Below the pieces are notes generated by a model, which ran no database searches, was not told the origin of the DNA, and saw only the letters and a list, made by a program, of their open reading frames with translations. From positions 24,499 through 88,498 of the forward strand of contig JAKQKB010000235.1 of assembly GCA_029560875.1 (NCBI GenBank): a stretch of DNA of 64,000 nucleotides, written 5' to 3'. This DNA is from Bacteroidota bacterium (GTDB lineage: Bacteria > Bacteroidota > Bacteroidia > Bacteroidales > Tenuifilaceae). Shown in pieces: positions 7,217 through 16,935 of this stretch. A program made the position numbers and the translations under genes. Each line of letters starts with the position of its first letter. Positions within the stretch are counted from its first letter, which is position 1.

Positions 7217-8659
7217 TTGTCTGTTTCTCCAGCTAATGCTAATACAATCTATTTGGGCGGAATAAATTCTTGGAAATCAACCGATGGTGGTGTGAACTGG
7301 ACAATTATTAACCATTGGTATGGTGGAGATGGCGCTCCTGCTGTACACGCTGATAAGCATTACATGGAGTATCAAGATAATAATACTTTTTTTGAAGCCA
7401 ATGATGGTGGAATTTACAAAACAACAGATGGAGGTGCTTCTTGGGTAGATTTGACTAATTCCATGGTAATAAGCCAAATCTACAAATTAGGCGTCTCGCA
7501 AACAGTTAAGGATGCTGTTATTGCTGGCTTACAAGATAATGGGAGCAAGTTAATATACAACAGTAGTTGGCGTGATGTAAAAGGTGGCGATGGAATGGAG
7601 TGCTTGATTGATTATACTAATGTTAGTATACAATATGCAACGTATGCAAATGGTCAAATTGATAGGACTACTGATCGCTGGACCAACCAACAAAATGTGG
7701 TGGATATAACAGATAATATTCCTGGAGGACCGGCAGGAGCATGGGTTACACCTTATGTTATTGACCCTGTAAGTAGTCAAACATTATATTTAGGATATGC
7801 TGATGTATGGAAAACTACTAATAGGGGAAATTCGTGGACGAAGATTTCGAATCTTAATCTTACTGAAAATAAGATTAGATCAATGGCTATCGCACCTTCG
7901 AATAATCAAACACTATATATTACAGATTTAACTTCTTTTTATAGAACAACAAACGGTGGTACTAATTGGACAAATCTAACGGCTAGTTTACCTTTACAGC
8001 CAGCGGCCAATTTTTCCGTAACATATATAACTGTTGACGCTTATAATGCACAAAAACTTTGGATAACATATGGTGGATATAATGCAACAAAGGTTTACGA
8101 ATCGACAAACGGCGGTCAAAACTGGACTGATATTTCTGCTGGTTTGCCATTGGTACCTGCGAACACTATTGTTCAGAACAAATTATCTGCAACTCAGCAT
8201 CTTTATGTAGGAACTGATGTAGGTGTGTATGTTAAGAAAGGAACTGAGAATTGGACTTTGTTTAGCAATAATTTGCCATCAGTGATAGTTAACGAACTGG
8301 AAATTTATTACGATGCAACACCAGCAAATAGTGTACTTTACGCTGCTACTTATGGTCGTGGGTTGTGGAAATCAAATTTGGCATCCTTTACTGTTGGTGT
8401 TGAATCTGAAGGATTTGATAATTCAGATATTAAATTTTATCCTAACCCTAGTAATGGTTTCGTTAACGTTAAGTTCTTTATGAACTATAAAGTGGCTAAT
8501 GTTACCGTTATGGATATGCTTGGTAAAGTTGTTCACCAGGAGCAAATTATTGGAGAAGGAGAGAAGGAAATTAACTTATCGCATCTTGCAAAGAGTGTTT
8601 ATCTTGTTAAGATGAATTTAGACGGAAAAGATATTATCTCAAAGTTAGTTATTGAATAA
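7217..8659 (+). CDS. C-terminal part of the same interrupted Asp-box protein, with type IX sorting domain
   Basis: This frame is identical to that of the upstream fragment; translation simply resumes after the amber codon at 7166, and the first Met here (7217) is internal. It adds further Asp-boxes (WKSTDGGVNW, YKTTDGGASW, WKTTNRGNSW, YRTTNGGTNW, YESTNGGQNW), so the intact protein would have around ten. The last 75 residues, from IKFYPNPSNGFVNV to the end, form a type A C-terminal domain that directs export by the type IX secretion system. The fragment has no signal peptide of its own, so alone it should stay in the cytoplasm. A strong terminator follows. Partner: the lipoprotein gene just upstream of the first fragment. 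Confidence 0.8.
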   Translation: MSVSPANANTIYLGGINSWKSTDGGVNWTIINHWYGGDGAPAVHADKHYMEYQDNNTFFEANDGGIYKTTDGGASWVDLTNSMVISQIYKLGVSQTVKDAVIAGLQDNGSKLIYNSSWRDVKGGDGMECLIDYTNVSIQYATYANGQIDRTTDRWTNQQNVVDITDNIPGGPAGAWVTPYVIDPVSSQTLYLGYADVWKTTNRGNSWTKISNLNLTENKIRSMAIAPSNNQTLYITDLTSFYRTTNGGTNWTNLTASLPLQPAANFSVTYITVDAYNAQKLWITYGGYNATKVYESTNGGQNWTDISAGLPLVPANTIVQNKLSATQHLYVGTDVGVYVKKGTENWTLFSNNLPSVIVNELEIYYDATPANSVLYAATYGRGLWKSNLASFTVGVESEGFDNSDIKFYPNPSNGFVNVKFFMNYKVANVTVMDMLGKVVHQEQIIGEGEKEINLSHLAKSVYLVKMNLDGKDIISKLVIE

Positions 8660-8680
8660 AGAGATAATTCATAAATAGCG

Positions 8681-8711
8681 AAAGGGCATCAGTGTAACTG
8701 ATGCCCTTTTT
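8681..8711 (+). terminator. strong intrinsic terminator
   Basis: AAAGGGCATCAGT and ACTGATGCCCTTT form a perfect 13-base stem with a 3-base loop, followed by more T residues. It lies between the convergent Asp-box and phosphoesterase genes and may serve both strands. Confidence 0.9.
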
Positions 8712-8730
8712 GTTGAATGTTAATTTAAAT

Positions 8731-11436
8731 CTATTTTGAGAATACTATTTGACCTGAATCTGTAGTTTTTTCGTTTAAAGTAAGTCTATAGATATAAACT
8801 CCATATTCTACAATTTGGTTTGTATTATTTGTTCCATCCCATTTTGCAGTATATTTTCCTGGTAACATTTTCTTATTTAGCAGTGTTTTAACTAATTGCC
8901 CGTTGATGTTGTAAATTGATATATTGATGTTATCCTCCTTACTTAAATTAAAATCTATTTTAACTTCATTGTTAAATGGATTTGGATAAATACTGATATT
9001 CAGATTATTCCTTTTAATATCTTCAATTCCTGTTGGATTGTTAAGTTTAGTTATGCTTGTTGTAACTATATCTCCTGTAGGGATACTAACACAAACATAG
9101 CAAGTTGCTGTCGTTTCTGATTCTAATACTTGCTCTAGTGTTCCATTGGTTACAGAGTACCCATATTGACTTAAGGGCATAATGAATTTAACCAAGCCGT
9201 TACTGAACGATTGACTGTACTTATTGTTGATTGTTGCCGAAACAAAATCTAGTGAACCGTTATTGGCAGTATTAAAGTTTATAGTTAACATATCACCGTT
9301 GGAGTGTGTGCGAGTTGTGCTTTGGGGTTGTAGTGTACCATTGTTTACGCGTATAACGCGGAAAGCCCTTGTGCTATCGCAAACCGCAGCTGTTGCTATA
9401 TTGTAAGGAGTTGTGGTGATGCTTCCAATGTCGAAGTGCTTGTGTCCCCAAAGGGCCATATCAACTCCAAGGGCTGTTAGATTTAGTTCCGATTTAAAAT
9501 CGTAGTGGTAAAACAGTACCTTTTTTTTACTGCCTGCAGCAGCAAGGTCGTTCTGTAACCAGGTTATTTGTGATGGAATAAAACTTTCTGCGCCATAAAC
9601 ATCGTACATATAACTATCGTAATTATCGTAAGCCTCTAGTCCTGTGAAGTGGATATTTCCGTAATCGAAACTATAATCGTGTGTGTAGTACTCTGCTCTG
9701 GTTGGGGGTATTTGTGGCTGTCGCCAGCCAAAGAAACGCCACCACTCTTTTCTAGAGGTTCCTTGTGGAGGGGGCGTGGCAGTCCATCCTCCCAAATCGT
9801 GGTTGCCGGGAACTAAGTAAACGGGAACTTCAAACTTCTTGAGCATCTCAATAGCGCGAGTGTGGTTTCGTCGACATTCAAAGTCTTCTAACTCACCCTC
9901 GTTAATTAGGTCGCCTGTAAGAAGTACAAACTCAGGACGTATTAGGTTTATATCTTTTATTACTTCGTATAAATCGTTTAGTTCTGATTCATCAGTACTT
10001 GACCCTGTATCTTCATAGAAAAGATGGGTTGGTAAATGGGTATCAGTTAAATGCACAAAGTAGTAGGAGTCCTTGTAGCTGTCTATTACCCTAACGGCAT
10101 TGGTAACATCATCCAATATACCGCCCGATGCTCTTACCCTTAAATCGTAAAGTTCATATAAATCAATATTTGGTATTGTTGTGGTTAGGGTCCAGTGTTG
10201 TAAATCCGAGTTATAATTAGATTGTGTTATAGAAAGCGGTACCGTTTTCTCTTCGTAAATAAGTTCTGCGTTCCAGTCCGTTGTGGTTGGCTCTGCAAAG
10301 CAGGTTATGTTTAACTGCTCACCAGGAGTTACTATGGACGGAATGTTCAGCAATGGGCGTTGAACCACTGTTATGGTATCGCCAATTGGAGTTGAGCATA
10401 TCTGGTACAGAACATTTCCTGCCGATAGCAAAGTTATTTCAGAGCCATTTACAGTTGGATGGTTGAATTGAATATTAGCATTACCGCTTGCTAAGGGTTT
10501 TAACTTTAAGTTTACTAGAATATCTGTACTACTCAATGGTATATTCCCGTTATAATTTAGTACAATACTCCCGCTGGTTGATATATCAGTTATGGTTCCA
10601 GTCTCCGATAATGTGCCTGTTAGGTTAAAGCCTCTATACTCAAAAATTGCTGGGTTGTACTGTAATTTCATCGAATAGGAAGTTGCCGTTATGGATTCAT
10701 TGAAAACTGATATTTTTATTGGTAGTTCGAATTCGTCGTTATTGTACAATGTTTTATTATCAAAGGAAAGAACAATTGCATTTGTGTTTGGTACTATATC
10801 ATTCCCTGACCTTGGATTAAGCGATATAGAGCCATAGTGTATTCCAACAACTCCAGTTATAGAGTTAAATGGATAGTTCACTACCAATGGAAAGTTATCG
10901 TTTTTAAGGTTGTAAATTCCCGGACGTATTTCGCACGCGCCACTTCCATCATTAACTGACCAATTACCATAATTATCGAAAGTTGTAGTTGCGGTACAAT
11001 TGTTTACTTCAACAAGAACACCCTCATACGCCTCGGATTTTACTTGGGTGGTTGTTATTTTAGTGGCAGGAGGCAGAGCGTTATTTGAATTAATCACGCT
11101 AAACGAGGTTAAGGTTGAAATCTCTGTGTACCCATTATATTCTATTACTTTTCCAGTAATTAAAATGCTATCGCCAATGCTGGGAACATTGCTTTTGTCG
11201 TAAACAAAAACACCATTCCAGGCACCACCCTTTGAGGACGATACAAAGTATCGACCGTCTGTAAAGTTTGTAGCAGTTACAATGCCACCAGTAGTAACTG
11301 TTTCGTTAATTTTAAGTGATGGGTATGTGTTGTTTGTTCCTGCAATGGTTGTATACTGTATATCGTAAATGCTGGTTTGTGCAACTGCAAGTTTGATAAA
11401 AAGTAAACCAATTGTTGTTAATAAACTTTTTCTCAT
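8731..11436 (-). CDS. secreted metallophosphoesterase with OB-like, cohesin-like and type IX sorting domains
   Basis: From the ATG at 11436 the product has 901 residues and a signal peptide ending around KLAVAQ. The first 200 residues look like an OB-fold segment (GDSILITGKVIEYNGYTEIS). A cohesin-like beta-sandwich follows (KLQYNPAIFEYRGF). Then comes a calcineurin-like phosphoesterase core with the metal motifs LTDTH, GDL, GNHDLGG, FYHYDF and GHKH all present. The end, IYPNPFNNEV to the stop, is a type IX sorting domain with an FlgD-like fold. The protein should act on phosphoesters outside the cell; the substrate cannot be told from sequence. The frame is open 14 codons further upstream, but the signal peptide fixes the start at 11436. 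Confidence 0.85.
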   Translation of the reverse strand: MRKSLLTTIGLLFIKLAVAQTSIYDIQYTTIAGTNNTYPSLKINETVTTGGIVTATNFTDGRYFVSSSKGGAWNGVFVYDKSNVPSIGDSILITGKVIEYNGYTEISTLTSFSVINSNNALPPATKITTTQVKSEAYEGVLVEVNNCTATTTFDNYGNWSVNDGSGACEIRPGIYNLKNDNFPLVVNYPFNSITGVVGIHYGSISLNPRSGNDIVPNTNAIVLSFDNKTLYNNDEFELPIKISVFNESITATSYSMKLQYNPAIFEYRGFNLTGTLSETGTITDISTSGSIVLNYNGNIPLSSTDILVNLKLKPLASGNANIQFNHPTVNGSEITLLSAGNVLYQICSTPIGDTITVVQRPLLNIPSIVTPGEQLNITCFAEPTTTDWNAELIYEEKTVPLSITQSNYNSDLQHWTLTTTIPNIDLYELYDLRVRASGGILDDVTNAVRVIDSYKDSYYFVHLTDTHLPTHLFYEDTGSSTDESELNDLYEVIKDINLIRPEFVLLTGDLINEGELEDFECRRNHTRAIEMLKKFEVPVYLVPGNHDLGGWTATPPPQGTSRKEWWRFFGWRQPQIPPTRAEYYTHDYSFDYGNIHFTGLEAYDNYDSYMYDVYGAESFIPSQITWLQNDLAAAGSKKKVLFYHYDFKSELNLTALGVDMALWGHKHFDIGSITTTPYNIATAAVCDSTRAFRVIRVNNGTLQPQSTTRTHSNGDMLTINFNTANNGSLDFVSATINNKYSQSFSNGLVKFIMPLSQYGYSVTNGTLEQVLESETTATCYVCVSIPTGDIVTTSITKLNNPTGIEDIKRNNLNISIYPNPFNNEVKIDFNLSKEDNINISIYNINGQLVKTLLNKKMLPGKYTAKWDGTNNTNQIVEYGVYIYRLTLNEKTTDSGQIVFSK

Positions 11437-11665
11437 TGTGTTATTTGTATTTTGATTTTGTAAAGGTACAAATTTCAATAGTTAAACATTATGCATGTAA
11501 TCTTTTACTGTATAGATACTCATTAAGTAGAAAAATGTTTTAGTTTTAACTAATTATCTGGATTAAAGTGAAGATGTTAGTTTTTTAAGTGTTATTTTGA
11601 CGTTGAATTGGGTGGGTAGTTTAAAATCATTATTCTAAATTTGGCGATAAATTGATAGTTTACCA

Positions 11666-13816
11666 GTGAAAGTTTGTATAGCGGAGAAACCCAGTGTAGC
11701 AAAGGAAATTGCACGTATTTTGAAAGCCGTAAACCGTAAGGATGGTTATTTCGAGGGGAATGGCTATCAGGTTACTTGGACTTTTGGCCATTTGTGTACG
11801 CTTAAAAACCCCGACGATTACACTCCCGATTGGAAGCCTTGGCGAATGAATGCCTTGCCAATGATTCCTCCTCGGTTTGGCATTAAATTAATTGATAACG
11901 ATGGTATTCAAAAACAGTTTAATACCATAAAGAAGTTGATTTCCGAGTGCGATGAGGTTATTAACTGTGGTGATGCTGGAATTGAAGGGGAACTAATTCA
12001 GCGCTGGGTGCTAACAAAAGCGGAGTGCACAAAACCGTTGAAACGGTTGTGGATTTCGTCGATGACTGACGAGGCTATACTGGAGGGTTTTGAAAAACTA
12101 AAGGACGGAAAAGATTTTGAACGGTTGTATGCCGCAGGCAACGCTCGTGCCATTGGCGATTGGCTTTTAGGAATGAATGCTAGCCGATTATACACCTTAA
12201 AGTATGCCAACGGAAAAGGTGTTTTATCTATAGGCCGAGTTCAAACCCCTACCCTAGCCTTGATAGTTCGAAGATTTGAGGAGATTCAAAATTTTGTTCC
12301 AAAGCCATTTTGGGAGATAAAAACAAACTATCGTGGTGTAATCTTCAACTCTACAATTGGGCGGTTTAATTCTGTTGAAGAAGCAGCGAAGGTAATTGAG
12401 GAGATAAAAACAAACCTTTTCGAGATTGTTTCCTTTGAGCAGAAAAAGGGCAATGAAGCACCACCAAAACTGTTCGATTTAACCGCACTACAGGTTGAAT
12501 GTAACAAGAAATTCAGCTACACCGCCGACGATACGTTGAAACACATCCAAAGCCTTTACGAGAAAAAGATGGTTACCTATCCTCGCGTAGATACCACCTT
12601 TTTACCCAACGATATGTACCCAAAAATTGAGGGAATACTTAAGAATATGGAGCCATATGCAAATTTTACCGCTCCGTTGCTGGGTAAACCAATCAAAAAA
12701 AGCAAAAAGGTTTTCGACGATGCAAAAATTACCGACCACCACGCTATAATACCCACAGGTGTTAAGCCATCGGGGTTGGCTCTGGAGGAGAAACGAGTTT
12801 ACGATATCATTGCGCGCCGCTTTATTGCGGTATTCTACCCCGATTGTGTGGTTTCAAACACCACCGTAATTGGCGACGTGGCCTCGTACGAATTTAAAGC
12901 CACCGGAAAAGTAATACTTGAGGATGGCTGGCGGGTACTTTATCCCAAAAAGGAAAACGAGAAAGAATCTGAGGCAGAAAGCGACGAGGAACAAATTATG
13001 CCTCATTTTGAAAAGGGTGAAAAAGGTGAACACACTCCAGATTTGCTCGAGAAGCAAACACAACCACCAAAAATGCATACCGAGGCAACATTGCTTAGAG
13101 CAATGGAAACAGCAGGTAAGCAGGTTGAGGATGATGAACTACGCGAGTTGATGAAGGAGAATGGCATTGGCCGTCCATCGACCCGTGCAAATATTATTGA
13201 GACGCTTTTCAAACGAAAATTCGTTATCCGCGAAAAGAAAAACCTTGTTCCAACTCAAACAGGAATACAGCTAATCCATACAATTCAGAACGAATTGCTT
13301 AAATCGGCGGAACTAACGGGTTTATGGGAGAAAAAATTGCGTCAAATTGAAAAGGGCGAGTACGATGCAAAGGCTTTTCTGGACGAAATGAAAGAGATGG
13401 TTACTCAACTAGTTATTGAAGTGAAACAAGAGAATAACCGAAAAATTGATATTGTGCAGCTTGAGCAAGAGGAGGAAAAATCTGAAAAAGAGAGTAAAAC
13501 TAAATCTTCAGAAACAAAAAAAACATCACCCAAAAAGAGTAAACCCAAAGACGATGAGCCGGCAGTAATTTATTGCCCCAAATGCAAAAAAGGAACTATG
13601 CTTAAGGGCAAAACAGCATTTGGATGTAGCGAGTACAAAGGTGGATGCACCTTCAAGGTAATGTTTGAACAGTACGGCAAAACTCTTACCGATAAACAAA
13701 TCCAAATGCTTCTACAAAAAGGAAAATCAGCAAAGATTAAGGGCTTTAGCGTTAATGGAGAAATAGTTGATTCGGTTTTAACTTTGGATTCAGAGTTTAA
13801 TGTAGTCCTTGAATAG
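11666..13816 (+). CDS. topB: DNA topoisomerase III (type IA)
   Basis: The 716-residue product begins at a GTG with MKVCIAEKPSVAKEIA, the start of the Toprim fold (acidic E7; NCGDAGIEGEL near 100-110). The catalytic tyrosine is Y305 in VTYPRVDT, followed by the domain containing GRPSTRANI near 502. IGRVQTPTLAL at 189-199 is the usual topoisomerase III signature. A long acidic and lysine-rich linker leads to a C-terminal four-cysteine zinc finger (C637, C640, C654, C661). The enzyme relaxes and decatenates DNA through a 5'-phosphotyrosine. A -7-like TAAATTTG lies at 11636-11643. This length and Zn finger fit the Bacteroidota TopB; several paralogues often occur in this phylum. Confidence 0.95.
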   Translation: MKVCIAEKPSVAKEIARILKAVNRKDGYFEGNGYQVTWTFGHLCTLKNPDDYTPDWKPWRMNALPMIPPRFGIKLIDNDGIQKQFNTIKKLISECDEVINCGDAGIEGELIQRWVLTKAECTKPLKRLWISSMTDEAILEGFEKLKDGKDFERLYAAGNARAIGDWLLGMNASRLYTLKYANGKGVLSIGRVQTPTLALIVRRFEEIQNFVPKPFWEIKTNYRGVIFNSTIGRFNSVEEAAKVIEEIKTNLFEIVSFEQKKGNEAPPKLFDLTALQVECNKKFSYTADDTLKHIQSLYEKKMVTYPRVDTTFLPNDMYPKIEGILKNMEPYANFTAPLLGKPIKKSKKVFDDAKITDHHAIIPTGVKPSGLALEEKRVYDIIARRFIAVFYPDCVVSNTTVIGDVASYEFKATGKVILEDGWRVLYPKKENEKESEAESDEEQIMPHFEKGEKGEHTPDLLEKQTQPPKMHTEATLLRAMETAGKQVEDDELRELMKENGIGRPSTRANIIETLFKRKFVIREKKNLVPTQTGIQLIHTIQNELLKSAELTGLWEKKLRQIEKGEYDAKAFLDEMKEMVTQLVIEVKQENNRKIDIVQLEQEEEKSEKESKTKSSETKKTSPKKSKPKDDEPAVIYCPKCKKGTMLKGKTAFGCSEYKGGCTFKVMFEQYGKTLTDKQIQMLLQKGKSAKIKGFSVNGEIVDSVLTLDSEFNVVLE

Positions 13817-13822
13817 CATTGC

Positions 13823-14212
13823 CTATTCTATAAATCTCCCTTTTAAGTCTCCCGAAGGAAGTGTACATGTATCTAACTTGCCAAACCAGCGGTAACGGTT
13901 TTTTGCTATAAAACCATAGACGTAATTACGAATAAATGGTGGAATAATAAAAAAGCAAACGGCCAAAGAATAAGGAAGGCCTAGTCCTCGTGCAATATGC
14001 AAAACTGCGGATGATTTTGTGTAAACTTTTCCATATTTAATAAGAATAACAGTATTTAGGTCAGCAAGGTTTAGTCCATACTTTTTTTCGATGTACTGCG
14101 CATAGTCTGATTGTAACGCAGCAAATCTAAAACGCTTCTTTTTGTCGCGCTTAATAATAAATTTTACAAGCCCATTGCATAGGTTACAAACACCATCGAA
14201 GATAATTACCAT
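13823..14212 (-). CDS. DCC family thiol-disulfide oxidoreductase-like protein (DUF393)
   Basis: The 129-residue product starts VIIFDGVCNLCNGLVKFI. The DGVCNLC segment, with C9 and C12, is the DxxCxxC signature of the DUF393/DCC family, which is thioredoxin-like. A central hydrophobic stretch (YSLAVCFFIIPPFIRNYVYGF) could touch the membrane. Family members are proposed thiol oxidoreductases, but few have been tested. The gene is convergent with topB, only 6 bases away, and is the last of three minus-strand genes (DoxX-like, SRPBCC, DCC) with short gaps, a set that may form a small stress-linked operon. Confidence 0.82.
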   Translation of the reverse strand: MVIIFDGVCNLCNGLVKFIIKRDKKKRFRFAALQSDYAQYIEKKYGLNLADLNTVILIKYGKVYTKSSAVLHIARGLGLPYSLAVCFFIIPPFIRNYVYGFIAKNRYRWFGKLDTCTLPSGDLKGRFIE

Positions 14213-14238
14213 AATTAAACTCGATAATCAGTTAAATG

Positions 14239-14709
14239 TTAAACAACGACCTTTCCAAAAAGTTTTTCCAAAGCAACCCTGCGGTATTCAAAAATATCTT
14301 CTAGTTTTTTACTGATTACTAAGCCATTGGCAAGACTCCCAATAAAACCCAAGGGAGGTTTATAGGAGACAATATCGGTCATTAAGACACCATTAGAATG
14401 CGGTTCAATTAAATGCTGATGGTGCCAGAATTTATAGGGCCCTACACGTTGCTCATCAATAAAATATTTTCTCTCAACAAGTTGAGATATTTCAGTAACC
14501 CAAGTAGTAGGTATTCCGAGTAAAGGTCTAACCCTGTATTCAATTATCATTCCCGTATAGATTTTATTGGGGATATGCTGAGAAAGTATATCAAAACCCA
14601 TCCCTGGAGGAGTTATCAACTTTAAATTCTGAGGAGCTGAAATAAAGTCCCATACAGTATCAATACTTGTTGGAATTATCTGTTTTTTATGTAGTTGATA
14701 GAAACCCAT
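14239..14709 (-). CDS. SRPBCC family (START-like) ligand-binding protein
   Basis: The 156-residue product fits the SRPBCC/START fold in length. It contains the typical opening for this family, VWDFISAPQNLKLITPPGMGF, and later a KFWHHQHLIEPHSNG strand and a C-terminal helix. Such proteins form a deep hydrophobic pocket and bind lipids or other small molecules; this subgroup is sometimes labelled a cell division inhibitor relative without firm support. No signal peptide is visible. It lies 26 bases upstream of the DCC gene and 43 bases downstream of the DoxX-like gene on the same strand. Confidence 0.8.
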   Translation of the reverse strand: MGFYQLHKKQIIPTSIDTVWDFISAPQNLKLITPPGMGFDILSQHIPNKIYTGMIIEYRVRPLLGIPTTWVTEISQLVERKYFIDEQRVGPYKFWHHQHLIEPHSNGVLMTDIVSYKPPLGFIGSLANGLVISKKLEDIFEYRRVALEKLFGKVVV

Positions 14710-14752
14710 TGTAATTAAATTAATTAAAAATGGTTTGTTAAATAAGGAGCAT

Positions 14753-15223
14753 TTATGTGACTATTTTTCCTCCTCTTACTGTTGAGCCAAGTACTATTCC
14801 AGCACTTATAATCACAATATTTTTAACAATATACTGTCCCTCAAGTGTTAGAGAGATTGGGAAAATATGGAAAACCTCACCTGGAAATAAAAAGATAGGT
14901 GAGAAAGTTCCCAACATCTGCAGGTAAAGCAAAAGAAGCGTTTCCCGCATAAACAAATTAAACAAAAGCCCTATACCAATAAGAACCTCCCATGTTGCCA
15001 GTCCATAAATTATTATTTTAGTTGGAATAAGGTTAAATGAAAGTGTGCTTATGGTTTTTATTGCTAAATCTTCGGCAGGACTCATTCCTTCAAAGTATTT
15101 AAGCGCTCCAAACCACAGGAAAATAATACCAATACTAATCCTCAACATAAATAGTCCATGCTTTGCCATCCATTTTATGACAGCGGCATCAACTCTTTCA
15201 AATGTTTTACCACGAAAATTCAT
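14753..15223 (-). CDS. DoxX-like small membrane protein
   Basis: The 156-residue product has about four hydrophobic segments: LFMLRISIGIIFLWFGALKYF near residues 24-44, IIIYGLATWEVLIGIGLLFNL, TLLLLYLQMLGTFSPIFLF, and YIVKNIVIISAGIVLGS. The FGALKYFEG turn after the first helix and the four-helix pattern match the DoxX/DUF417-like family. The role is unclear; some relatives take part in redox stress protection. It probably opens the operon with the SRPBCC and DCC genes. It could be a DUF417 (YkgB-like) rather than a strict DoxX member. Confidence 0.75.
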   Translation of the reverse strand: MNFRGKTFERVDAAVIKWMAKHGLFMLRISIGIIFLWFGALKYFEGMSPAEDLAIKTISTLSFNLIPTKIIIYGLATWEVLIGIGLLFNLFMRETLLLLYLQMLGTFSPIFLFPGEVFHIFPISLTLEGQYIVKNIVIISAGIVLGSTVRGGKIVT

Positions 15224-15290
15224 TTTTGTTTAATTTAAATTATATTTAAATAAACATAAATTAATCCTCTTAGTTCAATCTTAATAAAAA

Positions 15291-15317
15291 AAGCACGCAA
15301 CCTAAAGGTGCGTGCTT
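15291..15317 (-). terminator. intrinsic terminator of the TlpA-like gene
   Basis: AAGCACGCA and TGCGTGCTT form a perfect 9-base stem, with an inner CC/GG pair. In the minus direction it is followed by a run of seven T. Confidence 0.9.
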
Positions 15318-15339
15318 CTGATGATATCAGGAATAACAA

Positions 15340-16725
15340 TTATAACTTTGCCAAATTCTCGTCAAGTAATGGACGAATCTCATCTGATGATGGACGTGGA
15401 GCGTTTGGTTTTAGTATGTTTCCGTTAGCATCAATTAGGAAAAATGTTGGAATGCCTCGTATTTGGTAGTTGGTTGCTACAAACGATTTCCAAGCACCCT
15501 CGCCATAAAGTTGAACACCTTTCATGCTTTGCTCCTTAACCATTTTTTGCCAAGCTGTTTTGTTATCGTCTAGCGAAATGCTAACAAAAACAACTTTTTT
15601 ACCATGGTAATCTTTCTCTAGGGCTTGTAGGAATGGCAATTCGTAACGGCAAGGGCCGCACCAAGTTGCCCAAAAATCAATATAAACCAGTTTGCCCTTG
15701 AAATCTTCAAGTGAGTATTCTTTTCCATTAATATCGGTGTACTTGAAAACTGGAGCTACTGCACCAGGAGCTAAAAGCATCTTTTTATCAAATTTGCCTT
15801 TTACAATATTTGCATACTCGGGGGTTTGGCACTTAGCAAGATAGTTTTGAATAACATCGTTAAGTAGGTAGAAATCACCAAAACTCAAATCATCCTCCAT
15901 AAGGTTCATCTTAACGTAATCGCGAACTGTAGGGTTTGTTACAAAACTATCAACAGCGGCAAATACAATAGGCAGGCGTTCAGTAGCAGGTTTTTCTGAA
16001 ATTTCTTTATAGTTTGGTAATTTGCTTAATTTCAATTCAATGTATGTATTCAGAAGGTTGGCATAATCGTCAAACATTAGGTGATTTGCATTATTTACAT
16101 CAAGTTCATTTAAGAATGAGAAATCTGCGCTATCGGCATTGAACTCCTTATCGTTAAGATATGCGAAGTAACGAGGGTAGTTATTCTTAATACTCATAAT
16201 AGTGTATTTAGCCCTCATCTTTTCCATTTCAACAATTAACTTGGCTTCACCCTTAATTGAGTCGATATTTGAGTTTAAGATTCCTTGAATAGAGTCGAGT
16301 TTTTGGTTGAATTTATCGGTAGTTAAGGAGTATAGTTCTTGGTAATTCTTAAGTATTTCCTTTACAGTAGCATTACCCTTATACAGATTGCTGTTAACCA
16401 GTTGTTGGTCGCCCATAAATTTTGGGCCATTCATAGGTTCTTTAACATCCAACTCAAAATAGCTGCTATCGCCAGGGTTCATGTAAACAAGGGTTTGCAT
16501 ACGTGAGTTCACAAATTTGTAAAGTTGAGGCTCGCTAATAGTTGTTTTGAAAATAAACTCTCCATTTGAGCCAATATACAATGTGTCGGTAATACCCTTT
16601 GACATTACTAAAATTGTAGAATCGGCTGTATTCACATATTTCCCAGCAACAGTTGCCTCTTTAGGGCCCTTTGTTCCACATGCAACCATAGCTGGAAGCG
16701 CCAGTAATAGTAAGTATTTTCTCAT
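15340..16725 (-). CDS. TlpA/ResA-like thioredoxin lipoprotein
   Basis: From the ATG at 16725 the product has 461 residues and a lipobox MVAC with the lipid-bearing Cys at residue 16. The first third resembles the beta-rich DUF4369-type domain common in front of Bacteroidota TlpA proteins. A helical middle follows. The C-terminal 140 residues are a thioredoxin fold with DFWATWCGPCR, active cysteines C356 and C359, and a GIPTFFLID cis-proline strand. The protein should act in the periplasm as a thiol-disulfide reductase, for example on cytochrome c or other exported proteins. The start at 16752 proposed by the longest frame would put nine extra residues before the signal and is less likely. Confidence 0.9.
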   Translation of the reverse strand: MRKYLLLLALPAMVACGTKGPKEATVAGKYVNTADSTILVMSKGITDTLYIGSNGEFIFKTTISEPQLYKFVNSRMQTLVYMNPGDSSYFELDVKEPMNGPKFMGDQQLVNSNLYKGNATVKEILKNYQELYSLTTDKFNQKLDSIQGILNSNIDSIKGEAKLIVEMEKMRAKYTIMSIKNNYPRYFAYLNDKEFNADSADFSFLNELDVNNANHLMFDDYANLLNTYIELKLSKLPNYKEISEKPATERLPIVFAAVDSFVTNPTVRDYVKMNLMEDDLSFGDFYLLNDVIQNYLAKCQTPEYANIVKGKFDKKMLLAPGAVAPVFKYTDINGKEYSLEDFKGKLVYIDFWATWCGPCRYELPFLQALEKDYHGKKVVFVSISLDDNKTAWQKMVKEQSMKGVQLYGEGAWKSFVATNYQIRGIPTFFLIDANGNILKPNAPRPSSDEIRPLLDENLAKL

Positions 16726-16803
16726 TTTTGTAAGTATTGGTTTTTTAGTCAATTAATTTTCCGAAGTTAGAAATATTTTATGAATTTGATGAGTTGATTA
16801 CCT

Positions 16804-16818
16804 TGAGATTTAATCTCA
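16804..16818. promoter_or_regulatory. palindrome TGAGATT-T-AATCTCA, possible operator
   Basis: A perfect 15-base palindrome sits between the divergent TlpA-like gene (start 16725) and recF (start 16936). No T-run follows on either side. It could be a regulator binding site. Confidence 0.4.
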
Positions 16819-16935
16819 TGATTCAATCTAATAGAGAATTTCTAAGTTGATATTTGTGCAAGGTTGTAAAACTTTCCCTTCAAAAAAACTAACTTTGCTC
16901 AGCGCTAAAAGTTTGATATTTTTTGTTGAGTAGAT

